DNA from: Streptomyces scabichelini
GTDB taxonomy: Bacteria > Actinomycetota > Actinomycetes > Streptomycetales > Streptomycetaceae
Length of the DNA: 64,000 nucleotides
Direction: 5' to 3'
NCBI RefSeq assembly: GCF_011045015.1
Contig: NZ_JAAKZY010000001.1
Location: 62,001-126,000, forward strand
The translations under genes were made by a program, and so were the position numbers. The notes below the pieces were generated by a model. The model saw only the letters and a program-made list of their open reading frames with translations, searched no databases and had not been told where the DNA came from. Below are positions 1-8,088 of this stretch, in pieces; the first letter of the stretch is position 1; every line of letters starts with the position of its first letter.

Positions 1-207
1 CATGCCTTCGACGCGCTGATCTGCGCCCTGACCGCGCGGGCGGTGGCCCAGGGGCTGACGCACCGCCCGACCGGCGAGGACCTTGACGTGGCGCGCGTAG
101 AGGGGTGGATCCACCTGCCGGTCGTCGGCAGTATGCCGCGTCTCCTCGCGAGGCCCAGCAGCATGCCGACGGCAAGCTCGGCGCGCAGGCCCGCGTCGGA
201 ACCATGA
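1..207 (+). CDS. DUF429 family protein, C-terminal end (partial)
   Basis: The reading frame is open from the first base to the TGA at 205-207 and gives 68 residues. The segment HAFDALICALTARAVAQG followed by EGWIHLP matches the end of DUF429 proteins (predicted RNase H-fold nucleases of unknown role), in which a DA(L/F)xxALTARA helix precedes a terminal EGxIxxP strand. The last 26 or so residues after EGWIHLP are low in recognisable content and may be a strain-specific tail. The 5' part lies outside the window, so length and start cannot be judged. Family assignment rests on recognition of this short motif only. Confidence 0.55.
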   Translation, partial: HAFDALICALTARAVAQGLTHRPTGEDLDVARVEGWIHLPVVGSMPRLLARPSSMPTASSARRPASEP

Positions 208-274
208 GGTCAGCCCGCCCCGCGAGCGCCCGCCCGCCCGCGACCACCCACGTTCCGTGCGGCAGGATGAACCC

Positions 275-592
275 ATGAGCATCGTCAAGATCAACGTCCT
301 CACCGTGCCGGCCGAGCAGCGCGAGACGCTGGAGAAGCGCTTCGCCTCGCGAGCTGGAATCGTCGAGAGTGCCGACGGCTTCGAGTGGTTCGAACTCCTC
401 CGCCCCGTCGAAGGCACGGACAACTACCTCGTCTACACCCGGTGGCGCGACGAGGAGTCGTTCCAGGCGTGGATGGAGGGCCCGATGAAGGCGGCGCACC
501 AGGGCGGGAGCGGCCGGCCCGGACCGGCCGCCGCCGGGGCGACGGTGTGGACTTTCGAGGTCCTCGAACAGGCGGCACCCAAGTCCGGCTGA
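275..592 (+). CDS. antibiotic biosynthesis monooxygenase (ABM) family protein
   Basis: The 105-residue product MSIVKINVLTVP... has the size and pattern of single-domain ABM proteins: a beta strand at the start, then a helix with RETLEKRFASRAG, then GFEWFELLRP and DNYLVYTRWRDEESFQAWM. The family has a dimeric ferredoxin-like fold and includes cofactor-free monooxygenases and haem-degrading enzymes, but most members have no known substrate. The ATG at 275 is preferred because AGGA lies about 10 bases upstream; an in-frame GTG at 257 is possible. It stands alone, followed by a short repeat and a convergent gene. Confidence 0.8.
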   Translation: MSIVKINVLTVPAEQRETLEKRFASRAGIVESADGFEWFELLRPVEGTDNYLVYTRWRDEESFQAWMEGPMKAAHQGGSGRPGPAAAGATVWTFEVLEQAAPKSG

Positions 593-640
593 CCCGCTCT
601 TCGCTGTCGGTCACATGGTCATTGGTGCTGCGAACTGACG

Positions 641-668
641 CCTGGGAACTGGTGCCTGGGAACTGGTG
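641..668. repeat. 14-bp tandem repeat, two copies
   Basis: The unit CCTGGGAACTGGTG occurs at 641-654 and again at 655-668, followed by a decayed third start (TCTGGG). It lies between two convergent genes. A short inverted repeat, CTGGG...CCCAG, follows at about 670-692 and may act as a terminator. Confidence 0.75.
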
Positions 669-707
669 TCTGGGGGCGAATACCGCTCCCAGGCATCAGT
701 CCTCAGG

Positions 708-1349
708 TCACAGACCGTCGCGCACCATGGCGGCGACGATCTGGACGTGGCGATCGGCCGCCGTGTTCGAGAACTCGTTTTCGTAGTTCAGGCCGTAGGG
801 CCAGAAGTGTCCCCCACCGGTGGACAGCGTGGCGCCCGAACCATCGAACTGTCTGACGAGTGCCGTGGCCTGCGCGCCACGCCACGTACCGCCACCGCCG
901 AGGGAGGACCAGCCCGAACTCGTACCCACACCGATGGTGTGCGCGATCTCGTGCAGAGCGGTCCTCTCGGTCATGTAGCCGCGATTGCCGAAGCGAATGG
1001 TCCCGTTGATGTTGCCGTCAGCGGTGGGCACGCCGGGGTCGTAGCGGACGGTGATGCTCTTACCGAGGTCGCTGAGGTTGTTGTACCGGGCCACCGCAGC
1101 GTTCATCGCCTTGGTGATCAAGTCATAGGCCGCCAGCTGGTCCTGGGTCGGGTTGCTCGCCCGTTCGAGGCTCCAGGTGATGCTGGCCGCCGCCACCCGT
1201 TCCTGCGATGCCGGTACGGGCTGCTGCGGGGCGGCTTGCGCCACGCCGGGCCCGGCCAGCAGGGCAGCTGCCAGCAGGGCCACGGCCACCTTGTTGCGTC
1301 TGGGTATGGTCGTCCGCCCGGTGGGCACCGGGGTCCGTCGTCGGCTCAT
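708..1349 (-). CDS. secreted zinc metalloprotease-like protein
   Basis: The 213-residue product begins MSRRRTP and has a signal peptide: a basic N-terminus, the hydrophobic run VAVALLAAALLAGPGVAQA, then AA-P cleavage at about residue 40. The motif HEIAHTIGVGT in the middle is a classic HExxH zinc site with a following glycine, so the protein is probably an extracellular metallopeptidase of the zincin clan. The third zinc ligand is not obvious. ATG at 1349 is chosen because AGGAGG sits 8-10 bases upstream; an earlier ATG at 1394 would put 15 residues before the signal peptide. It diverges from the GH30 gene across a 335-base regulatory gap. Confidence 0.7.
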   Translation of the reverse strand: MSRRRTPVPTGRTTIPRRNKVAVALLAAALLAGPGVAQAAPQQPVPASQERVAAASITWSLERASNPTQDQLAAYDLITKAMNAAVARYNNLSDLGKSITVRYDPGVPTADGNINGTIRFGNRGYMTERTALHEIAHTIGVGTSSGWSSLGGGGTWRGAQATALVRQFDGSGATLSTGGGHFWPYGLNYENEFSNTAADRHVQIVAAMVRDGL

Positions 1350-1684
1350 TGAGGGGTCCTCCTGTGGGGTTGACCGGTAGGCAGGTGGGGGCATGACGGC
1401 GGATCAGTTCGCCCGTCGAACATGCGGAGCGAATCGATGGCGGCCAGGCGGTGAGCCGTGTCCCGGTGCGGGACAAGGGGAAAGCGCTTTCTAAGATTTC
1501 CGGGATGCTAACCGGATGTTTTGAGCATGTCAACGCTGCTGGGTATCACCGCGCCGCGATGGCCCGATATCGAGGCAGCCTATGGCTGCGCACTGTCTTG
1601 ACGTGTTCATTTTCGTCATCAAGCATGCCCTGGACCCGATCTTTTCTGATCGATCCTGTTCGCCTCTGTTGTGAAGGGAGTGCC
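1350..1684. other. divergent regulatory gap between metalloprotease-like and GH30 genes
   Basis: No convincing coding sequence is seen in these 335 bases. The DNA is less G+C-rich than its surroundings, particularly 1590-1680. It holds a perfect 12-bp palindrome at 1480-1491 (listed separately) and a TTGACG hexamer near 1597 that could be a -35 element for the GH30 gene. Confidence 0.6.
1480..1491. promoter_or_regulatory. LacI-type palindromic operator upstream of GH30 gene
   Basis: GAAAGCGCTTTC is a perfect 12-bp palindrome with the central CG typical of LacI/GalR-family operators, and it resembles cre-type sites. It lies 193 bases before the GTG start of the GH30 glycosidase and 130 bases before the divergent metalloprotease-like gene. 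A repressor of sugar use is the expected ligand; which one is unknown, as no LacI gene is adjacent. Confidence 0.6.
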
Positions 1685-3769
1685 GTGTCCAACCGACATC
1701 GCATCGTCCGGGCGTTGGCGCCAACAGTGCCCCTGGTGCTCAGTGCGGGTCTCATCGCCGCACCCGCAGCCACCGCGGACTCACCGCCGCAGAGCGCGGT
1801 CACGGTCCGGATCGACCCCTCCTACCAGCAGCAGCAGTTCGAGGGTTGGGGGACGAGCCTCGTCTGGTTCGCCAACGCAACGGGCGGCTACCCGGAGCCC
1901 ATCCGAAGACGGCTCGTCGACATGCTGTTCGGCGAAGACGGTCTCCGCCTCAACATCGCGCGCTACAACATCGGCGGCGGCAACGCCCCAGATGTCCGCA
2001 AGGACTACATGAAGGCCGGCGCGACCATGGAGGGCTTCTGGAAGGCCCCCGAGGGAACCACCCGGCAGGACATGGAGTGGTGGAACCCGAACAACCCGGA
2101 CCATTGGAACTGGGGCGCCGACGCCAACCAACGCTGGTGGGTCGACCAGGTCAAGAAGAAGGTCACCCGCTGGGAGGCGTTCAGCAACTCACCGCCCTGG
2201 TTTCAGACGGTCAGCGGTTATGTCTCCGGAGGCTTCGACCCCAGCACGGATCAGATCCGCGCGGACCGCGTCGACGACTTCGCCGCCTACCTGGTGCGCG
2301 TGAGCGAACGCCTGGAGAAGGCACACGGCATCAGGTTCGACACCATCGCCCCGCTCAACGAACCCAACACGCCCTACTGGGGCACCCAGCTCGGACCGGA
2401 CGGCCAGCCCACGGGCGGGCGCCAGGAAGGCGCGCACGCCGGGCCGGAACTCCAGCAGAAGGTGGTCCTCGCGCTCAAGGACGCTCTCGGCAAGGCGAAG
2501 ACCGGCGCCGAGATCTCCGCGATGGACGAGACCAACCCCGGCATCTTCACCCAGAACTGGAACGCCTACGGCGGCCCCGCGCGAGCCGCCGTCCCCCAGC
2601 TCAATGTGCACACCTACGGCACGGGCATGCGCACCAGCCCACGCGACATCGCCAAGGGCGCTGACAAGAAGCTGTGGATGAGTGAGGTCGAGGGCAACTG
2701 GGGCACGGGCACCGACTTCACCAGCATGGAGCCCGGGCTCGGGATCGCCACCCGGATGGTCGACGACATGCGCGAACTGGAGCCTTCGGCCTGGGTGTTC
2801 TGGCAGCCCGTCGAGGACTCGATCCCCCAGGCCGCGGCCGGCAAGAACTGGGGCAGCATCCACATCCCGTTCAACTGCACGGCCGAGGACACCCTTGAAA
2901 GCTGCCCGATCCGGGCCAACTCGAAGTTCCACACCATCCGGAACTTCACCCACCACATCCGCCCCGGCGATCGCTTCGTGAAGGTCGACGATCCCTCCAG
3001 CGTCGCCGCGGTGAAGAAGTCCGGCCGCGGGGCGAACGTCGTGCACGTGAACAGCGGCACGTCCGCGCGTTCCGTGACCCTTGATCTCTCGCGCTTCGGC
3101 AAGGTCGGCAAGCGGGCCACCGTCACTCCTGTGGTGACGAGCACCGACGGCGCCCTGGTACGGGGCGCACCGGTTCGGGTGACCGACCGGTCGGCCACGC
3201 TCGACGTCCCCGCGAAGTCCGTCACGACCTTCCTGATCGAAGGCGTCAGCGGCGTGGCGAAGGATGCCGCTCTCGTTCAGCCCGGTCATGTCTACCGGCT
3301 GCAGGGTGCGCAGAGCGGCAAGTCGTTGACTCCGTCGGAGGACGGCAGCGGCGTCGTCATCCGCACGACCGACACCGGCAGCGCGGAGCAGCTCTGGTCC
3401 GTCAGGAAGCTGACCCGCGGCACCGACAACCGCGAGCGCTACACCCTCACCAACGCCGCCACCGGAAAGCGGCTCGCGGTGCGCGACAACCAAGCCGTCC
3501 TCGAGGAGGCGGAGAGCGGCCGGGTCGATGACACGGCGCAGTGGATCATGTCGACGACCGGCGACGGCACATGGACGTTCGTCAACGCCGCCACCGGTCG
3601 CCTCGTCGACGTCACCGGGCAGTCCTCCGCGGACGGCGCCAAGGTGTCCACGTACACCCCGACCTCGGGCGCGAACCAGCGCTGGGCCGTGGTCGACGAC
3701 ACGGCCTCGGAGGCCGCCGCGGCATCGATCGAGGTGGCCGGAGTGCCTGTCGCACCGTTCGCCCCCTAG
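1685..3769 (+). CDS. secreted GH30 family glycosidase with C-terminal ricin-type lectin domain
   Basis: The 694-residue product has a signal peptide (residues 1-31, ending ATA-D), a GH30 (beta/alpha)8 catalytic domain over about 45-440, a beta-sandwich segment to about 535, and a C-terminal ricin B-like beta-trefoil (about 545-680, with repeated YTLTNAATGKRL and WTFVNAATGRLVD units). The acid/base is probably E226 in LNEPN, and the nucleophile is probably E334 in LWMSEVEGNWG. The layout resembles the endo-beta-1,6-galactanase branch of GH30, so it probably cuts plant arabinogalactan side chains outside the cell; substrate is inferred. GTG at 1685 has GAAGGGAG upstream and places the signal peptide at the N-terminus. 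Confidence 0.85.
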   Translation: MSNRHRIVRALAPTVPLVLSAGLIAAPAATADSPPQSAVTVRIDPSYQQQQFEGWGTSLVWFANATGGYPEPIRRRLVDMLFGEDGLRLNIARYNIGGGNAPDVRKDYMKAGATMEGFWKAPEGTTRQDMEWWNPNNPDHWNWGADANQRWWVDQVKKKVTRWEAFSNSPPWFQTVSGYVSGGFDPSTDQIRADRVDDFAAYLVRVSERLEKAHGIRFDTIAPLNEPNTPYWGTQLGPDGQPTGGRQEGAHAGPELQQKVVLALKDALGKAKTGAEISAMDETNPGIFTQNWNAYGGPARAAVPQLNVHTYGTGMRTSPRDIAKGADKKLWMSEVEGNWGTGTDFTSMEPGLGIATRMVDDMRELEPSAWVFWQPVEDSIPQAAAGKNWGSIHIPFNCTAEDTLESCPIRANSKFHTIRNFTHHIRPGDRFVKVDDPSSVAAVKKSGRGANVVHVNSGTSARSVTLDLSRFGKVGKRATVTPVVTSTDGALVRGAPVRVTDRSATLDVPAKSVTTFLIEGVSGVAKDAALVQPGHVYRLQGAQSGKSLTPSEDGSGVVIRTTDTGSAEQLWSVRKLTRGTDNRERYTLTNAATGKRLAVRDNQAVLEEAESGRVDDTAQWIMSTTGDGTWTFVNAATGRLVDVTGQSSADGAKVSTYTPTSGANQRWAVVDDTASEAAAASIEVAGVPVAPFAP

Positions 3770-3779
3770 ACGACCGACT

Positions 3780-3804
3780 GCCGGGTCGTCACCGACGACC
3801 CGGC
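3780..3804. terminator. stem-loop terminator after GH30 gene
   Basis: An 11-bp perfect stem (GCCGGGTCGTC pairs with GACGACCCGGC) with a 3-base loop lies 10 bases after the GH30 stop codon. No T-run follows, which is common in this genus. Confidence 0.75.
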
Positions 3805-4018
3805 CCGGAGCGCGGTCACGGCGGCGGACGTGACCCGTACGCAACCGCCGCGTCCGCCGGGATCTGGGACTGCTGCGGCCCGGTGACGAGATCGCCGCCG
3901 GCTTGCGGACCCTGACCACCCGGCGGCTGAGCCGTCGCGGGGCTCCGGGCGGCCAAGTCCCGTAAGCCATCCGGCGGCTGACCCATAACGACGGGGCACT
4001 CGCGTACGCTCCCCGTTC

Positions 4019-4345
4019 ATGCCAGAACACAAGTCGTACGCACATCCGGTGCCGGATCCTCAGAACCAGCTGTGGGGCGCCTTCGTCGCCTCGATCTCCG
4101 TCTTCCTCATCAACTGGTTCATGAGCTGGGCCAAGGCGTATGTGATCAACGACGACTTACCCAACTTCTGCGGCGATGTGCGCAGAAGTCTGTTCCCGCC
4201 GGAGGTGGCGTGCATGGCCGAGAACGGCACGATCACCGGCGGGAATGCCTGGTGGGTCGAGCCTCTGTTCTTCGCCTCGGGCGCGCTGTCCCTGGTGTTT
4301 GCGGTCTTGGCCCTCAGGAGGGCCGCGGTCAGCCAGAAGGCGTGA
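4019..4345 (+). CDS. small two-TM membrane protein of unknown function
   Basis: This 108-residue protein has two hydrophobic segments, about residues 18-40 (LWGAFVASISVFLINWF) and 79-100 (PLFFASGALSLVFAVLAL). The loop between them contains two cysteines (NFCGDV and VACMAEN) that could form an extracytoplasmic disulfide, an inference from topology. No family was recognised. No ribosome-binding site precedes the ATG; a TACGCT hexamer lies about 10 bases before it, so the transcript may be leaderless. It is not obviously part of an operon. Confidence 0.65.
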   Translation: MPEHKSYAHPVPDPQNQLWGAFVASISVFLINWFMSWAKAYVINDDLPNFCGDVRRSLFPPEVACMAENGTITGGNAWWVEPLFFASGALSLVFAVLALRRAAVSQKA

Positions 4346-4418
4346 GAAGGCCTCCCGGGACGCTCGCAACAGCTTTCAGTGGTGACCAACTCTCCATGGC
4401 CACAAGACCGGCACCGCT

Positions 4419-4429
4419 CGAAACTTTCG
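4419..4429. promoter_or_regulatory. CGAAACTTTCG operator upstream of the ThuA operon
   Basis: CGAAACTTTCG is an 11-bp inverted repeat 129 bases before the ThuA start. The same sequence type is known upstream of actinomycete xylanase and beta-xyloside uptake genes, where it is bound by sugar-responsive repressors. A weaker half, GTGAAATTCG, follows directly. This suggests catabolite or inducer control of 4558-6365. Confidence 0.6.
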
Positions 4430-4557
4430 TGAAATTCGCCGACTCTTTCCAGAGCGCACCGAATGGCGCATAGTGATGGCGCTGTCCTACGAGGTCGGCC
4501 GCTGGAACGGTTCATGCAACGTGATGCTCCGGGGCGACGGCCCCACGAAGGGACAAC

Positions 4558-5268
4558 ATGACGCAGAAGAAGGCCCTGGTGGTCCGAGGCGGATGGGAGG
4601 GACACCAGCCGGTCAAGGCCACGGAGCTGTTCCTGCCCTTCCTCCAGAGCAACGGATACGACATCCGGATCGAGGAGTCGACCGACGTCTACGCCGACGC
4701 CGCCGAGATGGCGGGCACCGACCTCGTCGTGCAGTGCATCACGATGTCGGAGATCTCCCCCGGGCAGCTGTCGGGACTGAGCGCGGCTGTCGTGGCCGGC
4801 ACCGGCTTCACCGGCTGGCACGGCGGCATCGCCGACTCCTTCCGCGCCTCCTCCGACTATCTCCACCTGGTGGGAGGCCAGTTCGCGACCCACCCCGGCA
4901 AGGAGCCGTGTGAGCGCCAGGGCGACGCGGAGGACAACTACCTGCCGCACGTCGTCAACATCACCGAACTGGGCCGCGAGCACCCCGTCACCGCGGGCAT
5001 CGAGGACTTCGAGCTGTACACCGAGCAGTACTGGGTGCTCCACGACGACCTGATCGACGTCCTGGCCACCACCACTCATCCCGCCAGGCCGTGGCAACCC
5101 TGGCACCGGCCGGTCCGCTCGCCGGCGGTCTGGACCCGCCGGTGGGGTGCCGGGCGCGTCGTGGTGACGACACCGGGCCACAGCGTCGACGTCCTGGAGA
5201 ACCCGAACGTCCGCACCGTCATCGAGAGGGGCATGCTGTGGGCGACGCGCACCGCATCGGAGTCGTAG
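4558..5268 (+). CDS. ThuA domain protein
   Basis: The 236-residue product is a single ThuA domain (class I glutamine amidotransferase-like fold). The family signature GFTGWHGGIADSFR is present at about residues 82-95, together with YTEQYWVLHDD and the terminal W..GRVVVTTPGHSVDV strand. ThuA proteins are linked to trehalose and other disaccharide 3-keto-sugar metabolism, but the reaction is not settled. GAAGGGA lies 8 bases before the ATG. The 3' end overlaps the Gfo/Idh gene by 31 bases, so the two are translationally coupled and probably act on the same sugar. Confidence 0.85.
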   Translation: MTQKKALVVRGGWEGHQPVKATELFLPFLQSNGYDIRIEESTDVYADAAEMAGTDLVVQCITMSEISPGQLSGLSAAVVAGTGFTGWHGGIADSFRASSDYLHLVGGQFATHPGKEPCERQGDAEDNYLPHVVNITELGREHPVTAGIEDFELYTEQYWVLHDDLIDVLATTTHPARPWQPWHRPVRSPAVWTRRWGAGRVVVTTPGHSVDVLENPNVRTVIERGMLWATRTASES

Positions 5269-6365
5269 GTCTCGGGGTGATCTCCCGCGCGTACCTGGAC
5301 ACGCTCGTCGGCCATCCCGCCGTGCGCGTCACCGCGGTCGCCGACCTCGACGCCTCCAGGTCGGCCGTGGCCGCCGCCGGTCTGCCCGGCGTCGAGGCGT
5401 TGACCGTCGAGGAATTGCTGAGCAGCCCGGACGTGGACACGGTGCTGAACCTCACCGTCCCCGGGGCGCACGCCGAGATCGCCCTCGGCGCCATCGGCCA
5501 CGGAAAGAATGTCTACGGAGAGAAGCCGCTGGCCGCCACCCTCTCCGACGCCCGCACCGTCATGGCGGCCGCCGCGCAGGCGGCGGTCGCGGTGGGGTGC
5601 GCACCGGACACCGTCCTGGGCACCGGAATTCAGACGGCGCGCGCGGCTGTCGAGGCGGGGAGCATCGGGCGCCCCCTGTTCGCCTCGGCCGTCATGGTCA
5701 CCCCGGGACACGAACGCTGGCATCCTCACCCCGACTTCTACTACACCGCCGGGGGCGGCCCGCTGCTGGACATGGGGCCGTACTACCTCGCGTCCCTGGT
5801 GCATCTGCTGGGTCCGGTCCGTACCGTGACCGGGGTGTCCAGCAGGCTGCGCGCCGAGCGCGTCATCGGTTCCGGTCCGCGCGCGGGCGAGCGGATACCG
5901 GTCGAGGTGGACAGCCATGTCTCCGGTGTGCTCGAGCACGTGGGCGGGACCCTGACGACGATCACGACGAGCTTCGACGGTGTGGCCACCACAGCCGCGC
6001 CGATCGAGGTCCACGGTGAGGCGGGGACCCTCGCGGTCCCGGATCCGAACGGCTTCGACGGCGAGGTGCGGCTCTTCGAACTCGGCGCCGCACAATGGCG
6101 CACGCTACCGCCGTCGGCGGGATACGCCGACGGCGCACGGGGTGTCGGTCTGCTCGACTTCATCGCCGCCGACGGGCAGCGGGCGCCTCGCGCGAACGGT
6201 GATCTCGCCCTGCACGTGCTGGAGACGATGACCGCCCTCCTCCGCTCGTCGGCCGAGGGGCGACGCATCGAGCTGACCACGTCGGCAGAGCCGCCGGTTC
6301 CCGTTCCGCTGACGACTGCCGAGGAGTGGAGGGGACAGGCCGCCCGCGGACCCGCACTGCAGTGA
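5238..6365 (+). CDS. Gfo/Idh/MocA family NAD(P)-dependent oxidoreductase
   Basis: The 375-residue product opens with a Rossmann dinucleotide-binding motif (GVVGLGVIS, residues 7-15) and carries the family's GEKPLA motif near residue 96, whose lysine is catalytic. The C-terminal half is the usual mixed beta-sheet substrate domain. Family members oxidise or reduce sugar or inositol hydroxyls. GTG at 5238 is chosen because it puts the Rossmann strand at residue 6; longer upstream reading would run through the ThuA gene. Overlap with ThuA indicates a two-gene sugar operon, probably under the CGAAACTTTCG site. Confidence 0.85.
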   Translation: MGDAHRIGVVGLGVISRAYLDTLVGHPAVRVTAVADLDASRSAVAAAGLPGVEALTVEELLSSPDVDTVLNLTVPGAHAEIALGAIGHGKNVYGEKPLAATLSDARTVMAAAAQAAVAVGCAPDTVLGTGIQTARAAVEAGSIGRPLFASAVMVTPGHERWHPHPDFYYTAGGGPLLDMGPYYLASLVHLLGPVRTVTGVSSRLRAERVIGSGPRAGERIPVEVDSHVSGVLEHVGGTLTTITTSFDGVATTAAPIEVHGEAGTLAVPDPNGFDGEVRLFELGAAQWRTLPPSAGYADGARGVGLLDFIAADGQRAPRANGDLALHVLETMTALLRSSAEGRRIELTTSAEPPVPVPLTTAEEWRGQAARGPALQ

Positions 6366-6416
6366 AACCGACAACCGACGGGCGCCATCGGCGGGCGACG
6401 GCAGGGGCCGTAAGTG

Positions 6417-7895
6417 TCAGTCCACGTCCCACGTGTGCGCGGGCGCGTTCAGGTGCATGTAGTCCATGTACGTCGCGGTCATCTGCCGCAGCGCCTCCCA
6501 CCGGTCGGAGGTGTCGGCCTTCTCCAGGCGGTGGACCGTCTCCGCCTGCCACAGGGCGCCGTTGCGGGCGGTGACGCAGCGCTGCTCGACGATCCCCAGC
6601 AGGGGTTCGCGCCACTCCGCGTCCATGCCGGTCAGCTCGAGGCCCCGGTGGGCCAGGGGCAGCAGGCGCCGCAACACCAGTTCCGTGACGGGCACTTCGC
6701 CAACGCCGGGCCAGTAGAGGCGGGCGTCGATGCCGTCGCGGGCCGCGGTGTGCAGATTCTCCTCGGCGACCGCGAACGACATCCGCGTCCACACCGGCCG
6801 GTCCTCGTCGACCAGGGCCCGGGTCAGGCCGTAGTAGAAGGCGCCGTTGGCGATGATGTCGGCCACGGTGGGGCCGGCGGGCAGGACCCGGTTCTCGATG
6901 CGCAGATGTGGCCGGCCGTCGGTGACGGCGTAGACGGGGCGGTTCCACCGGTAGATCGTGCCGTTGTGCAGCGTCAGTTCCCCCAGTTGCGGAACGCCGC
7001 CGCGGTCGAGGGCTTCCTGCGGGTCCTCGTCGTCGCACAGCGGCAGCAGCGCCGGGTAGTACCGCACGTTCTCCTCGAAGAGGTCGAAGACGCTGGTGAT
7101 CCACCGTTCTCCGAACCACACCCGGGGTCGTACCCCTTGGGCCTTGATCTCCTCGGGGCGGGTGTCGGTGGCCTGCTCGAACAGGGGGATGCGGGTCTCG
7201 CGCCACAGTTCCCTGCCGAAGAGGAAGGGCGAGTTCGCCGCCAGGGCAATCTGCACGCCCGCGATGGCCTGGGCCGCGTTCCAGTAGTCCGCGAACTGCT
7301 TCGGGGCGACCTGCAGATGGAACTGCGTGCTGGTGCACGCGGCCTCGGGGGTGATGGTGTCGGCGTACGTCGACAGACGCTCGACGCCGTCCACCCTGAT
7401 CCGCAGATCCTCACCCCGCGCCGCGAAGATCTGCTCGTTGAGCAGCCGGTACCGCGGATCACCGGACAGGGCGGCCTCGCCCATGTCCGCCTCCCTCAGG
7501 GTCGGCAGAATACCGATCATGATCAGGTGCGCGCCCACGGCCGAGGCGCGTTCCTCGGCGTGGTTGAGCGCGTCGCGGATCGTCTCCTCCCAGGCGCCGG
7601 GACCACCGGCCGTCAGCTGCCGGGGCGGGATGTTGATCTCCAGGTTGAAGCGGCCCAGCTCGCTCGACCAGGCGGGCTCGGCGATCGCCTGGAGAACCTC
7701 GGAGTTCCGCATCGCCGGCAGCCCGTCGCCGTCCACCAGGTTGAGCTCGATCTCCAGCCCGACCTGGGGGCGCTCGCTCTCGAAACTCGACTCGCGCAAC
7801 ATCTGCGCCAGCACATCGAGGCAGGTGTGCATCTTGTCCCGGTACCGACGGCGGTCCTCCCGCGTGAACACCAGGGCCGGCACGTCACGTCCCAT
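6417..7895 (-). CDS. GCS2 family glutamate-cysteine ligase-like enzyme
   Basis: The 492-residue product belongs to the GCS2 (carboxylate-amine ligase) family, seen in QVGLEIELNLVD near residue 45, LIMIGILPTL, CTSTQFHLQVAP and RIENRVLPAGPT. The family joins glutamate to cysteine or another amine using ATP. Actinobacteria make mycothiol and not glutathione, so the product here may not be gamma-glutamylcysteine for glutathione; ergothioneine-type or other gamma-glutamyl products are possible. ATG at 7895 has GGGGAGGG upstream. It runs convergent to the oxidoreductase and divergent from an MFS gene. Confidence 0.75.
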   Translation of the reverse strand: MGRDVPALVFTREDRRRYRDKMHTCLDVLAQMLRESSFESERPQVGLEIELNLVDGDGLPAMRNSEVLQAIAEPAWSSELGRFNLEINIPPRQLTAGGPGAWEETIRDALNHAEERASAVGAHLIMIGILPTLREADMGEAALSGDPRYRLLNEQIFAARGEDLRIRVDGVERLSTYADTITPEAACTSTQFHLQVAPKQFADYWNAAQAIAGVQIALAANSPFLFGRELWRETRIPLFEQATDTRPEEIKAQGVRPRVWFGERWITSVFDLFEENVRYYPALLPLCDDEDPQEALDRGGVPQLGELTLHNGTIYRWNRPVYAVTDGRPHLRIENRVLPAGPTVADIIANGAFYYGLTRALVDEDRPVWTRMSFAVAEENLHTAARDGIDARLYWPGVGEVPVTELVLRRLLPLAHRGLELTGMDAEWREPLLGIVEQRCVTARNGALWQAETVHRLEKADTSDRWEALRQMTATYMDYMHLNAPAHTWDVD

Positions 7896-8088
7896 CGGCC
7901 CTCCCCGAGTCTCCTCGGCGGATACCTCTCCTCCCCCCCAGCGTCCCACCTCGGACGGCATCCGGACAGGCAGCGCACAGACGCGGTCCCGCAGTGCAGT
8001 GTGAGCCGGCCTCAAAGGGACACCCGGACGCCCATGGCGGCCACGGCAGCCGTCCATCCGCCAAACCTTTGAGCACCGCTACTCCCTT

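Noticed and set aside
2189..4045. A 618-codon minus-strand frame opposite the GH30 gene
   Set aside because: It is antisense to a clearly recognised secreted glycosidase and contains no motif.
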